From NCBI RefSeq assembly GCF_900116115.1, contig NZ_FOZP01000001.1, positions 512,071 to 576,070 on the forward strand: DNA of 64,000 nt. The letters are read 5' to 3'. Source of the stretch: Lutibacter maritimus. Lineage in GTDB: Bacteria; Bacteroidota; Bacteroidia; Flavobacteriales; Flavobacteriaceae. Shown here piece after piece: positions 55,602 through 64,000 of this stretch. The notes under the pieces were generated by a model, which saw only the letters and a program-made list of their open reading frames with translations, searched no databases and was not told where the DNA came from. Positions within the stretch are counted from its first letter, which is position 1; each line of letters starts with the position of its first letter. The translations under genes and the position numbers were made by a program.

Positions 55602-57830
55602 ATGGAAAGATTAAACAATGCGTATGCGCTTTTAATTGGTGTTAAAGATGATAAACTAGATACTTTAATTGATGCAAAGGGAATTTATGATATGTTGGTA
55701 GATGAAAACCTTTCAGCGTATCATCCAGACAATATTATTTTTTTAAGTGGTGAAGAAACTACCAGAAAACATATATTGGATGCTTTCGATAAACTACAAC
55801 AAATGACCAATGAAGACTCTTCTGTTTTTTTATATTATACGGGACATGGAGGTTATGGTTTGGGTGAATATTTTATTCAACCATATGGAATAGTTGGATC
55901 ACCAGCTGAAGCTGTTAGAAATTCTTGGGTAAGTGCTTCTGAATTAAAAGAGAAATTAAATGGGTTAAAATCTAAACGACTTATTTTCTTTTTAGATTGT
56001 TGCCATGCGGAAGGAATGACAAAAGGTGGCTTTTTTAATCAAAAAGAAGAAATTAAAAGTAAATCGGGAATTACTTTAAGCGCAAAGAGTTCTGAAGTTG
56101 CAGATGGTTTAGGTCAAAAGATAGACAATGAACGAGGGGTTTCAATAATTTCTTCTTGCAGAGAAGATCAATTATCATATCAACCAACAGGTCAAAATAG
56201 TATTTTTACCAAATGTTTAATAGATGCCGTTCAGGGGAAAAATAAATCGGAATTTAAAGATCCATTTATTAGAATTTATGAAGTTTTATCGTATTTGCAA
56301 GAAGAAGTGCCCAAAATAGCAATGCAAGGAGGTAAAGCGCAAAACCCATACGTAAATCTTCAGCTGTATGATAATTTTGTGCTCAGTTATGTTCCAAAAG
56401 AAATTAGAAAAAAACTATCAATCCAAACTTCAGAAAAATCAGAAGATAAATCGAGTAAAGAATTAAAAGAAGTTGTTACATCCTATCGAGAAACTGAGTC
56501 ATCTAATAACTTGCTGCTTTTTGTTCATGGTTTTTCAGGCGAAGCAGCCGATACATTTGGTATAATTCCTGAATTATTGATGAAAGATGAAAGAATGAAT
56601 GGCTGGGACATGAAACCAATGGGATATTCACCAAATGTAGATCCAGAGTTTGGTAAAGATATTTGGGGTGGGATAAAAGATATTGATAAAATTTCTAAGT
56701 ATTTAGCTAAATCTTTCAGATATAAATTTGATAAATACGACAGAATTGCCATTGTTGCACATAGTTTGGGTGGATTAATTGCTCAAAAAGCAATAATAAA
56801 TTCAAATGAAGAACTTAGAAGTAAAATTTCTCATTTAATTTTATTAGGAACACCAAACTATGGTATAGAAGCTGCACAACTCACTAAATTATGGAATAAC
56901 AAATACAAAGAATTAAGCAGTACGGGTGATTTTATAGTTTCATTGAGAAATGAATGGGACAGTATTTTTAAAAACAAGTATCCATTTAAATTAAAAGTTG
57001 CTGCAGCTATAGATGATGAATATGTAGATATAGCATCTAGTTTTGGATCATTTCCAAAAGAATATTGCGAAATTGTTGCAGGAAATCATTCATCTATGGT
57101 TAAACCAAAAGATGAGTTTAATGACTCTTATAATCTTATTGTAAACACATTAACAAATAATACATTTTATAATCAATATACTAATAGCGAAGAAATTAAC
57201 ATAGCATTAGGTAAATATGATGCTGTTATTAAAAAATTGCTACCTAATGCAAATGCACTTGATATTAATGGTTTAAGACAATTAGTCTTTAGTTTAGAAG
57301 GTGCCGATAGAAAAGACGAAGCTTTAGAACTTATAACAAATCATTCATTAGCAAAAGATAATGGTGATTTATTTGGAATTATTGGTGGACGATATAAACG
57401 ATCTTATTTACTTAACCATAAAATAGAAGATGCACAACAAGCAATTGATTATTATATGAAAGGTTTAACGGTTGCTCTGAAAGATAATAACTTAAGTCAG
57501 ATTTATTATCAAGCTATTAACCTTGCTTTTTTAAGTATTGTTGCTAAAAATAACGAAACCGAAATGCTGAAATATGCAAATCAAGCCCTAGAAGCTGCAA
57601 ATGCCTGCAGAAATAATTTATGGAAATATGCTACTATTGCTGAAGCTAATTTGTACTTAGATAACATGGATGTAGCAAAAGAATACTATACAAAAGCTGC
57701 TGAAATGTCTGGAATTAGAGAAAAAATATCTATGCACACAAATGCTTATAAAGCTTATACCTGTTTAATGGATACTGACAATCCTAATGATGATTTTATC
57801 AAGTTTTTACATACCAGTTTTTTAAGTTAA
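55602..57830 (+). CDS. Caspase-like / alpha-beta hydrolase / TPR fusion
   Basis: A 742-residue, three-part protein. Residues 1-260 form a peptidase C14 (caspase/metacaspase) domain: YALLIGV, His82 in YYTGHGG and catalytic Cys134 in FLDCCHAEG, with SIISSCREDQLSY. Residues about 300-520 form an alpha/beta hydrolase: LLLFVHGFSG (oxyanion), Ser388 in VAHSLGG, probable Asp at 471-476 and His496 in AGNHSSM, a lipase-like triad. Residues about 530-735 are helical repeats with GGRYKRSYL and ATIAEANLYLDNMDVAKEYYTKA, resembling the TPR-S/DUF4071-type region related to the N-terminal part of ASK kinases. No signal peptide. Both enzymatic sites look intact. A regulated protease-lipase effector is inferred. 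Confidence 0.85.
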   Translation: MERLNNAYALLIGVKDDKLDTLIDAKGIYDMLVDENLSAYHPDNIIFLSGEETTRKHILDAFDKLQQMTNEDSSVFLYYTGHGGYGLGEYFIQPYGIVGSPAEAVRNSWVSASELKEKLNGLKSKRLIFFLDCCHAEGMTKGGFFNQKEEIKSKSGITLSAKSSEVADGLGQKIDNERGVSIISSCREDQLSYQPTGQNSIFTKCLIDAVQGKNKSEFKDPFIRIYEVLSYLQEEVPKIAMQGGKAQNPYVNLQLYDNFVLSYVPKEIRKKLSIQTSEKSEDKSSKELKEVVTSYRETESSNNLLLFVHGFSGEAADTFGIIPELLMKDERMNGWDMKPMGYSPNVDPEFGKDIWGGIKDIDKISKYLAKSFRYKFDKYDRIAIVAHSLGGLIAQKAIINSNEELRSKISHLILLGTPNYGIEAAQLTKLWNNKYKELSSTGDFIVSLRNEWDSIFKNKYPFKLKVAAAIDDEYVDIASSFGSFPKEYCEIVAGNHSSMVKPKDEFNDSYNLIVNTLTNNTFYNQYTNSEEINIALGKYDAVIKKLLPNANALDINGLRQLVFSLEGADRKDEALELITNHSLAKDNGDLFGIIGGRYKRSYLLNHKIEDAQQAIDYYMKGLTVALKDNNLSQIYYQAINLAFLSIVAKNNETEMLKYANQALEAANACRNNLWKYATIAEANLYLDNMDVAKEYYTKAAEMSGIREKISMHTNAYKAYTCLMDTDNPNDDFIKFLHTSFLS

Positions 57831-57861
57831 TATTCTTACTTTTTACAAATAAGAACAATTA

Positions 57862-57875
57862 TTACTATATTGGTA
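57862..57875 (+). promoter_or_regulatory. Second copy of the TTACTATATTRGTA motif
   Basis: TTACTATATTGGTA, 35 bp before the ATG at 57911. It differs at one base from the core of the palindrome at 52912-52925. It contains TATATTGG, close to a -7 element, so it may give the last gene its own promoter or joint control. Confidence 0.4.
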
Positions 57876-57910
57876 TTCAACTAATTACTACTAACTAAAA
57901 CTATCGTATT

Positions 57911-59413
57911 ATGTATTCATTTATTGTATTCCAAATTTTTTTTAAATTTTGTCAAATTCAATTACATATTCTTTTATTTTTAATTGATCCAACTGATAGT
58001 ATAGCTAGTAGGGTTGGAATTGTAGTTATTGCAGCTATTATTGCATATATATCTCGATTTATTTTAATTCGTTTTATGAACCGTTGGATGCTATCTAAAT
58101 CTTCTAAAGTTGAAAAAAATGCAATTAATGAAATGCCAACACCAGAATTAATTAACAAACAAAAACTCACTTTTGAATATTACAATTCTGAAACAAACAT
58201 TTCTACATTATCAGCACAACGAGAATCAATAGTTTTACGTGCTAAAAAAATGATGAAACATCAATATATTACTGATTTACTTATTATTTTGGTCTATACT
58301 ATTGTTGGTGTAATTGTATTTGAAGATTTTCTTTTTGAATGGGAACTAGACATGCCTTTTGCTCTTTCATATTTTTTATATCTCGTCTTCTTTTTAATTT
58401 GGACAACAATGGGTCAAATAGGATTTAGACATCAATTTACAGCTTACAAAAATGGTTTGTTTGATGTTATAGCACCTTTATGGAAATTTATATTTGCTGT
58501 ATTTCAAACTAAATGGAAATTTTTGATATCCATTGCATTGTTATTAATAGCTTTAACAGCTGGAATATTTATGAGTATTATGGAGTTTTCTACAGGTATT
58601 AAATTATTAATTGCTGTAGGATTTCATATTTTTATGCTGTATCGTTTAAATACTAAGGCTAAAAATCAACCAAATTTAACACTGTTAATTTTAAGGGTAT
58701 TTTTAATTAAAAAGACTTCATTATTTACATTTTCACGTTTGGCAAAATTTTGGAAACATTTTGGTTCGTATTTCACAGTGTCAGATCCATCATTTTATAA
58801 AGTATTTTGGAAACAGAAATTTAAGCATAGTTTTCCAGTTGTTATGGTACTTATATTTGCAATTTATACCCAACTAGAAAATTCAGCACCAGGAGCATTT
58901 GGTCCTTTTATTTTTTTGATGATAATTGGAGCTATTGTATTTATAATATGGAGTATTAGAAATATGAAACGTGGATTTATTCAAAATGAAAGTGCATTGC
59001 ATTCTGAATTAGAGAGATTAAAACGCAAGCCAGTAAAATTAGATGGTACATTTAAAGAAACACCAATATCATGTTACGATAATACTTGGCAAATGACTGT
59101 AGAAACTTTAATAAAAACTGCCAGTGTAGTTTTAATGGACTTGCGTGGGTTTTCCGAAAAAAACAAAGGTTGCGAATTTGAAGTAAATCTTTTACTTAAT
59201 AAAATAGCCTTAAACCGTATTCTTTTTATAGGTTATGAAGACACTATTCCTTTAATTAAAAGTACTATTGAACGAAAATTTGAAACTCTTGAAGCTAATT
59301 CACCAAATAAAGATATTAAAAATGCTGTAACTACAATATTTAAGGTAAAAAAAGAAAACAATAAGGAAACACAATTTATTATGGACCTTTTGATAAAAAA
59401 GGGAATGGAATAA
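57911..59413 (+). CDS. Multi-pass membrane protein with cytosolic C-terminal domain
   Basis: A 500-residue protein with about seven or eight hydrophobic segments (from residue 30 to 355), for example VGIVVIAAIIAYISRFILI and FLISIALLLIALTAGIF. A soluble domain follows at about 375-490. That domain has alternating strand-helix-strand pattern: SVVLMDLRGFSEKNKGCEFE then RILFIGYEDT. It suggests a Rossmann-like or TIR/SLOG-like fold, with conserved-looking Asp, Arg, Gly and Cys-Glu. I do not recognise the family. It lies 80 bp after the caspase fusion on the same strand and preserves the membrane-associated theme of the locus. Confidence 0.75.
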   Translation: MYSFIVFQIFFKFCQIQLHILLFLIDPTDSIASRVGIVVIAAIIAYISRFILIRFMNRWMLSKSSKVEKNAINEMPTPELINKQKLTFEYYNSETNISTLSAQRESIVLRAKKMMKHQYITDLLIILVYTIVGVIVFEDFLFEWELDMPFALSYFLYLVFFLIWTTMGQIGFRHQFTAYKNGLFDVIAPLWKFIFAVFQTKWKFLISIALLLIALTAGIFMSIMEFSTGIKLLIAVGFHIFMLYRLNTKAKNQPNLTLLILRVFLIKKTSLFTFSRLAKFWKHFGSYFTVSDPSFYKVFWKQKFKHSFPVVMVLIFAIYTQLENSAPGAFGPFIFLMIIGAIVFIIWSIRNMKRGFIQNESALHSELERLKRKPVKLDGTFKETPISCYDNTWQMTVETLIKTASVVLMDLRGFSEKNKGCEFEVNLLLNKIALNRILFIGYEDTIPLIKSTIERKFETLEANSPNKDIKNAVTTIFKVKKENNKETQFIMDLLIKKGME

Positions 59414-59438
59414 ATTTAAAGCATATTTATTGTTATAC

Positions 59439-60050
59439 CTAAATTATAACTTTTTTAGAATATTCCATAAAATAAGATTCAAAGCGTTCTAATATTGGAT
59501 GCATTTTTTCAGCATAGATCACAAATTGGCATTTATCAATACTTTGAGTTATAGACATTAGCGCATTATACGCTGTATTTTGAACTAAAAATTCTGCGTC
59601 ATCAACACTAAATATTTTTAACTGTGAGGTGCTTACTCCATTTGTTAAAAACAACTTATTTATTGTTATAGGTGTAGAAATAAGAATATCTATACCTTCA
59701 AAGATTTCTGATTTTTGCACATCAATATGAAGTTGTTCATAGCCCACATAAACACGTAACGAATTATGTTGGGTATATGTTAAAAAATCAGCATATAATT
59801 CTAAGGCTTTTTCCTTGTTTTCCACAAGAATTATAGCTCTTGGTGTATTTCCAACTGCTTCACATTTTAATTTTTGCAAAGTAGTAAGTATAAGCGCGGT
59901 TGTTTTTCCGCTATCTTTTGGAGCAATGCAATAAACATTAGCACCACTTTTAATTATAGGAATACTTTTACGTTGAAAAGGAGTAGGTGCTGCTATTTCT
60001 AGATTTTCTAACTTCTCTTTTATATTAGTATGTAATTTTTTAAAAGGCAT
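59439..60050 (-). CDS. Single-domain DEAD-box-like protein with degraded motif II
   Basis: A 203-residue protein equal to only the first RecA domain of a DEAD-box helicase. Q-motif TPFQRKSIPII (about 23-33), Walker A APKDSGKTT (44-52) and STP (motif Ib-like) are present, but DEAD has become DDAE in SVDDAEF. The second RecA domain is absent, and there is no frameshift or residual sequence downstream, so it is not a simple fresh truncation. Similar short proteins occur in Flavobacteria. It may bind nucleotide or RNA without unwinding. Own promoter element at 60077-60084. Confidence 0.82.
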   Translation of the reverse strand: MPFKKLHTNIKEKLENLEIAAPTPFQRKSIPIIKSGANVYCIAPKDSGKTTALILTTLQKLKCEAVGNTPRAIILVENKEKALELYADFLTYTQHNSLRVYVGYEQLHIDVQKSEIFEGIDILISTPITINKLFLTNGVSTSQLKIFSVDDAEFLVQNTAYNALMSITQSIDKCQFVIYAEKMHPILERFESYFMEYSKKVII

Positions 60051-60076
60051 TGGTGTCTTTTTTATAATAATTAGGA

Positions 60077-60084
60077 CAAATATA
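60077..60084 (-). promoter_or_regulatory. Promoter -7 element for DEAD-like gene
   Basis: The minus strand reads TATATTTG, exact TAnnTTTG, 27 bp before the ATG at 60050. Confidence 0.55.
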
Positions 60085-60309
60085 CTACCTGCAAATGAAA
60101 TAAACGGGAGATGTTCATTTTTCTATTGTATGAAAAGCAATTGAATGATTAGTAAATGAAAATTAATTAAGATTGCAGCTATAATTTTCACAATAATGTT
60201 AGCAGATTCACGAGCACCTATTTGAAAAATAAAATAGAAGCGAGTAAACACTTATTATATTGATTGACGAAAGGAGGGAAGTGTAATGTGTGTGGAATGA
60301 GATTATTCT

Positions 60310-60317
60310 TATATTTG
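60310..60317 (+). promoter_or_regulatory. Promoter -7 element for NACHT gene
   Basis: TATATTTG, exact TAnnTTTG, 20 bp before the ATG at 60337. Confidence 0.6.
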
Positions 60318-60336
60318 TTAAGATAAAAAATAAACT

Positions 60337-63210
60337 ATGAATATAAAGGCAAATCAGTTAGAAACACTTTCAATATTAAGGTTGAAAGAAGTCGTTTTCA
60401 GTCTTTTGGAAAAAGAAGGATATAAAAATTTAAAAAGCAGCACCGTTAATATCATCACGGGTGAAACAAAAGAGGGGTTGTCTGTATTAACTACTACCTT
60501 TTATCTTTATCAAAAAATTCTTTCAGGAAGCAATGTAGAAGCAAAAGAATTAATAGAAAAACTAAAGTTAGCACACAAAGCAACAAATCCTAATTCGATG
60601 ATGCTAATTTCAGGTTTTAGTATTTCTAAATCTGTAGAAAGCACAATAAATGGAGCTATTAATTTCAATTTAGAAATTATGCAAAGAGAAAGTTTATCAG
60701 ACTTAATAGAGTCTCATTTTCCTAACTTTTGGATGTATGAAAATTTTGATTTAGTAAGTTATGAAAAATATTTTTTAGAAGAAATGGTCGAAAAATCTGC
60801 ATTACTAAATATACAAGGACTTGAGGCTAAGGCCAAAAAGCTTATTGAAATTTATGTAAAACCTCGAATATTTGAAATTAAAAGTGATTTAGAAAGTAAT
60901 AGCACGCAACTTAATAGAGTTCAAGAAATTGATATTATGAAAAGGACAAAGTCTTGTGTTATTGAAGGTGATACAGGCTCTGGCAAAAGTACTTTATTAA
61001 AAGAAATAGGTAGACTTCAAATTGAAGAACAGCAAGAATTAAAAACACTACCTATTTTTATTTCTCCAATATTACTTTTTAATTCAGATTTCAATATTCA
61101 GGCAGCTTCTACAAAACTATTAAAAGATAAAGTTCCAGGTGATTGGAATGAAATTATTCAATCTTATAATATCTTATTATTAATTGATAATATTGATGAT
61201 TTTGAAGAAAAAGAACAAATAAATGTGGTTGAACAGCTAAATGATTTATCTAAGTCTAAAAATATTCGCTATATATTAACGACCAGATCTATAAAAACAG
61301 GGAAAATAAACTCATACTGTAAAGATGTTAGTTTTTTTCAATTAAGGAAGTTTAATGATACTCAGATAAAAGAATTTACTTCAAGATTCTTTAATGATAA
61401 TGGTATTTCAAGTAATCTAATTGATGCTTTGGAAGATCATAGGATTTTAGAGAGATTGCCATTAACACCGCTTTCACTATCTCTTATTGCATTAGTTTAT
61501 GAAAAGGAAAATTATGAGATACCTGCTACAATTTCTGACATTTACGATAACTTCAATCAACTTATTTTAGGAAAGATTACTGCAACTAAAAAGTTTGACA
61601 TAATTGACTTTAATTTCAGAGAACGCATTTTATCTATTTATGCTCTAGAAATCTTACAAAACAATAATGGTCGACCATTTTCAAAGATAAATTTTGTTAA
61701 ATTTTTTAAAGAGTATTTTGAAGCAAAATCAAGTAGTGTAGCAACTGAAGTAATTGAAGAATTTCTACATTTTTTTATAGATAATTCTGGTATATTAAAA
61801 ATTGAAGAAGAAGAATACGTCAACTTTTCACATAAATCATTTCTAGAATATTACGCTTCTTTAGAAATTTTCAAACATAAAAGAAATTTGGAAAAAGATT
61901 TAGTAGATAATTTCCTTGATTTAAACTGGCAAAACGTAGCTATATTTTTTGCTGGTCAGTCAAAAGATATGCCTGATTTCCTTAGAAATATCATAGAAAA
62001 AATTAAAGAAGCATCAAAGTTAGAAGAGCATAATAATGCAATATTAGGACTTGGTTATTTATTGCAAGCTTTATATCAAACAGATAATAAACTTAGAGAA
62101 GAAGCTGTTTTATTGTCTTTAAATCAAAGCTTAATCCTTCACGAATGGTATAAAAAAATTATTTCGGATGGGGATATTTTATTATTTAAGAAAATGCGAC
62201 TTCCGGCATTATCAATTTTTAATATGTACTACTTTTACTTAAACTTTTTATCATCTACACTTTCTGAACCTTTAAGTTTAGCTTTTAATAGATTATTAGA
62301 AAAGTATAAAGAAGAAGGTGAAACAAGTACAGGGTATCAACTATTAACAATAGCTGCCATTTTCCACTCGAAAAGGATTAGTAATTCCCAATATCTTCAA
62401 AAACTATTAGATGAAACTTCAATACTTAAGGATCCATATCTAGTCACAGTTGCTGAATTTGCACTATATTTCAATAGCAGTTCAGATCATAAAGATATTA
62501 AGCAACAGTTGGGTAAAGCTTATCTTAAAATGAAAAATGTTACTAAAGATTTGATTAAATTGCCAGCCAATAGGTTAAGGTTTTCTAATCTTGACTTAAT
62601 AGAATCTAATAAAAAAATTACATTGATTACTGAGGGATCTACGGATGCAGAAATTTTAGAACACGCATTTACAATACTCACAAATAATAAAATACCTTAT
62701 TGGAAAGTAAAGCCTGCTGGTAACAAAAGTGGTGGAGCAAAAGAAGTGAAGTTTATATTAGACAAGGCAAAACCTCTTGCCCTCGATAATACTTTTGTTA
62801 TTGGATTATTTGACCATGACACTGAGGGTATCAATCAATTTGACGGATTACAGTTTGACTTTTACAAAGATTACAAAAGAGTTAAAAAAATGAAAGATGC
62901 TAATATTTATGGTTTAAAACTCCCTATTCCAAAGTTTAGAGAATTATATGTAAAACAAGAAAGAGAACATTTCTATTTAGCAATAGAACATTATTTTGAC
63001 GATGAAATTTTACTTAATTATGAACTAGTAAAGCCTTCTGGAATTCCAGGTTTATATAAAATTAAAGACTCAAGTGGTCTGAAAACTAAATTTTCAAAGT
63101 ATATAAAATCACTTAAAAAAGCAGAATATTTTAGACATTTCATCCCTTTATTTCAAACTATTGATGATATTACTGGAGTGGAAGAAATAGATTATCAACA
63201 ATACATCTGA
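60337..63210 (+). CDS. NACHT-type STAND NTPase with C-terminal TOPRIM-like domain
   Basis: A 957-residue protein. The N-terminal alpha/beta region (1-125) has a strand-helix pattern like a restriction-endonuclease fold but no clear catalytic D-ExK. The NACHT NTPase (about 200-400) has Walker A GDTGSGKST (211-219), Walker B LLLIDNIDDF (Asp284) and sensor ILTTRS. The winged-helix end carries FSHKSFLEYYASLEIF (497-512), typical of NACHT proteins. A helical sensor-like region spans about 530-745. The C-terminus has TOPRIM motifs: ITEGSTDAEIL (Glu766) and GLFDHDTEG (Asp826, Asp828), as in OLD-type nucleases. Bacterial NACHT proteins are known anti-phage factors. It stands alone with its own promoter. 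The nuclease effector role is inferred. Confidence 0.85.
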   Translation: MNIKANQLETLSILRLKEVVFSLLEKEGYKNLKSSTVNIITGETKEGLSVLTTTFYLYQKILSGSNVEAKELIEKLKLAHKATNPNSMMLISGFSISKSVESTINGAINFNLEIMQRESLSDLIESHFPNFWMYENFDLVSYEKYFLEEMVEKSALLNIQGLEAKAKKLIEIYVKPRIFEIKSDLESNSTQLNRVQEIDIMKRTKSCVIEGDTGSGKSTLLKEIGRLQIEEQQELKTLPIFISPILLFNSDFNIQAASTKLLKDKVPGDWNEIIQSYNILLLIDNIDDFEEKEQINVVEQLNDLSKSKNIRYILTTRSIKTGKINSYCKDVSFFQLRKFNDTQIKEFTSRFFNDNGISSNLIDALEDHRILERLPLTPLSLSLIALVYEKENYEIPATISDIYDNFNQLILGKITATKKFDIIDFNFRERILSIYALEILQNNNGRPFSKINFVKFFKEYFEAKSSSVATEVIEEFLHFFIDNSGILKIEEEEYVNFSHKSFLEYYASLEIFKHKRNLEKDLVDNFLDLNWQNVAIFFAGQSKDMPDFLRNIIEKIKEASKLEEHNNAILGLGYLLQALYQTDNKLREEAVLLSLNQSLILHEWYKKIISDGDILLFKKMRLPALSIFNMYYFYLNFLSSTLSEPLSLAFNRLLEKYKEEGETSTGYQLLTIAAIFHSKRISNSQYLQKLLDETSILKDPYLVTVAEFALYFNSSSDHKDIKQQLGKAYLKMKNVTKDLIKLPANRLRFSNLDLIESNKKITLITEGSTDAEILEHAFTILTNNKIPYWKVKPAGNKSGGAKEVKFILDKAKPLALDNTFVIGLFDHDTEGINQFDGLQFDFYKDYKRVKKMKDANIYGLKLPIPKFRELYVKQEREHFYLAIEHYFDDEILLNYELVKPSGIPGLYKIKDSSGLKTKFSKYIKSLKKAEYFRHFIPLFQTIDDITGVEEIDYQQYI

Positions 63211-63623
63211 AGTCAGTGAATTGCTAATTATTCTTTCAATATAAAATAAGAATAAGACTATGATAATATGGCTAAAACAATAGGTGAGTGTGCTTATATA
63301 TATTAAACGTTGTAATTTATATTAATAAACTCTGTACAACCATTTAATAAATCTTATAAAAGATACGTATAGATCTTTTTAATAAAGTATATTATACTTT
63401 AAATTAATGTAGATAATTTGATAAAACAATGTAGATAAAATAGTATAAAAATGTACTATATTTACAATAATAGTTAAATAGCTTAGAAATAAGTGATTAT
63501 AAGCACTCAGATAAAAGTACAAAAAAGAATGAATTTAGGCTTATAATGTGTATTTATTTATTTATTTATTAACAATTACAATCTATATTAAGTACTTTAA
63601 ATTCTATTTAACTAATTAATAAA

Positions 63624-63845
63624 GTGCTTGATAGTAGCAACTACGAAGTAATCACGAACACAGCTTTAAAAAATAAATATAGAGAGTGTAATAAAATTAA
63701 AGGCTTCTGGGATATTTACACATTATCTATCGATATAAACATTAGCCTGTTTATTTATGACATTACACTAAATAGTCTGAAATACAGCTATACAGCAATT
63801 CCCAGCGCGCTTTCATTCTTAATTATTGCTTCAGCTATTGGCTAA
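63624..63845 (+). CDS. Doubtful small ORF
   Basis: A 73-codon frame from a GTG. The product has a hydrophobic C-terminus (ALSFLIIASAIG) but no ATG, no promoter element at the usual distance and no family resemblance. It might be the end of a decayed gene. Most likely not expressed. Confidence 0.2.
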   Translation: MLDSSNYEVITNTALKNKYRECNKIKGFWDIYTLSIDINISLFIYDITLNSLKYSYTAIPSALSFLIIASAIG

Positions 63846-63921
63846 AATAATATTATTAATATGTATTATAATTTACATTATGTTAAATAGAATATTTAAT
63901 TTGATGTATACCATAACTCTT

Positions 63922-64000
63922 TTATAACTTTTCTATTACCAATGTTGTCATACTCCTCTTATTATGAACAATCGTTGTTTTTACATCTTCTATCAACATA
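63922..64000 (-). CDS. Possible 3' end of a gene running off the window
   Basis: A minus-strand frame open from the window edge to a TAA at 63922, ending LIEDVKTTIVHNKRS and MTTLVIEKL. The composition is protein-like, but only 25 codons are visible, so the identity is unknown. Confidence 0.28.
   Translation of the reverse strand, partial: MLIEDVKTTIVHNKRSMTTLVIEKL

Larger units (their letters stand above)
63211..64000. other. Gene-poor AT-rich tail of the window
   Basis: 790 bp after the NACHT gene with no confident gene. It holds a duplicated AATGTAGATAA (near 63405 and 63429), a (TTTA)n stretch around 63547-63568, and two weak ORFs listed separately. Composition is more AT-rich than the neighbouring genes. 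Confidence 0.6.

Noticed and set aside
59439-60050. Frameshifted pseudogene of a full DEAD-box helicase
   Set aside because: No helicase C-terminal domain sequence remains in any frame downstream, and the protein has a natural end.
60271-60280. AAGGAGGG sequence as a Shine-Dalgarno site for a hidden gene
   Set aside because: The following ATG gives only a four-codon ORF, and this type of organism rarely uses such sites.
63546-63568. (TTTA)n tract as a phase-variation site
   Set aside because: No credible gene starts or reads through it.

Overview
The window is strongly AT-rich and looks like a chromosome segment of a marine-type Flavobacteriaceae (Bacteroidota). Evidence: Bacteroidota promoter elements (TAnnTTTG) lie about 20 bp upstream of many start codons, Shine-Dalgarno sites are essentially absent, many lipoproteins carry an S-C lipobox after a short signal peptide, transketolase is split into subunits, and there is a bacillithiol-type YtxJ protein. 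I could not run database searches, so names rest on motifs and remembered family features.

Region 1 (1-31.3 kb) is ordinary core genome: a short-chain dehydrogenase and an S4 RNA-binding protein, an FKBP-type lipoprotein, an outer-membrane beta-barrel, an orphan C-terminal transketolase half, the smpB-ubiA-maf run, hsp20 and clpB, ytxJ, fahA, glyA, a peroxiredoxin, rmuC, gcvT, an aminopeptidase P, and then the threonine operon (thrA-thrB-thrC), lysA and pepT. The thr operon is preceded by an unlisted 30-codon leader ORF with six consecutive Thr codons, and the thrB-thrC gap holds a pair of inverted palindromes that resembles a REP doublet.

Region 2 (31.4-51.8 kb) is housekeeping and accessory metabolism: two helicases, a large atypical SDR with a CxxC pair, a VF530-like small protein, the agmatine pathway pair aguB-aguA, an MFS transporter, a hybrid histidine kinase with a solute-binding sensor, a TetR-UbiB-like kinase pair, a PTPS/QueD enzyme, TspO, a CocE hydrolase, and a tesA/ybbA/ybbP-type divergent cluster.

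Region 3 (52.6-59.4 kb) is a coherent accessory locus and the best candidate for an undescribed system. A divergent 68-residue protein made of seven 8-residue repeats faces a four-gene run: a membrane protein with TolB-like and TPR regions, a single-pass membrane protein, a caspase-like/alpha-beta hydrolase/TPR fusion, and a multi-pass membrane protein with a cytosolic C-terminal domain. The first two genes of the run are separated by twelve CTAA units. The architecture resembles bacterial conflict or regulated-death systems.

Region 4 (59.4-64 kb) has a one-domain DEAD-like protein with a degraded motif II, then a 957-residue NACHT-type STAND NTPase with a C-terminal TOPRIM-like domain. This is a second defence candidate. 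It is followed by about 790 bp of very AT-rich, nearly gene-free sequence.
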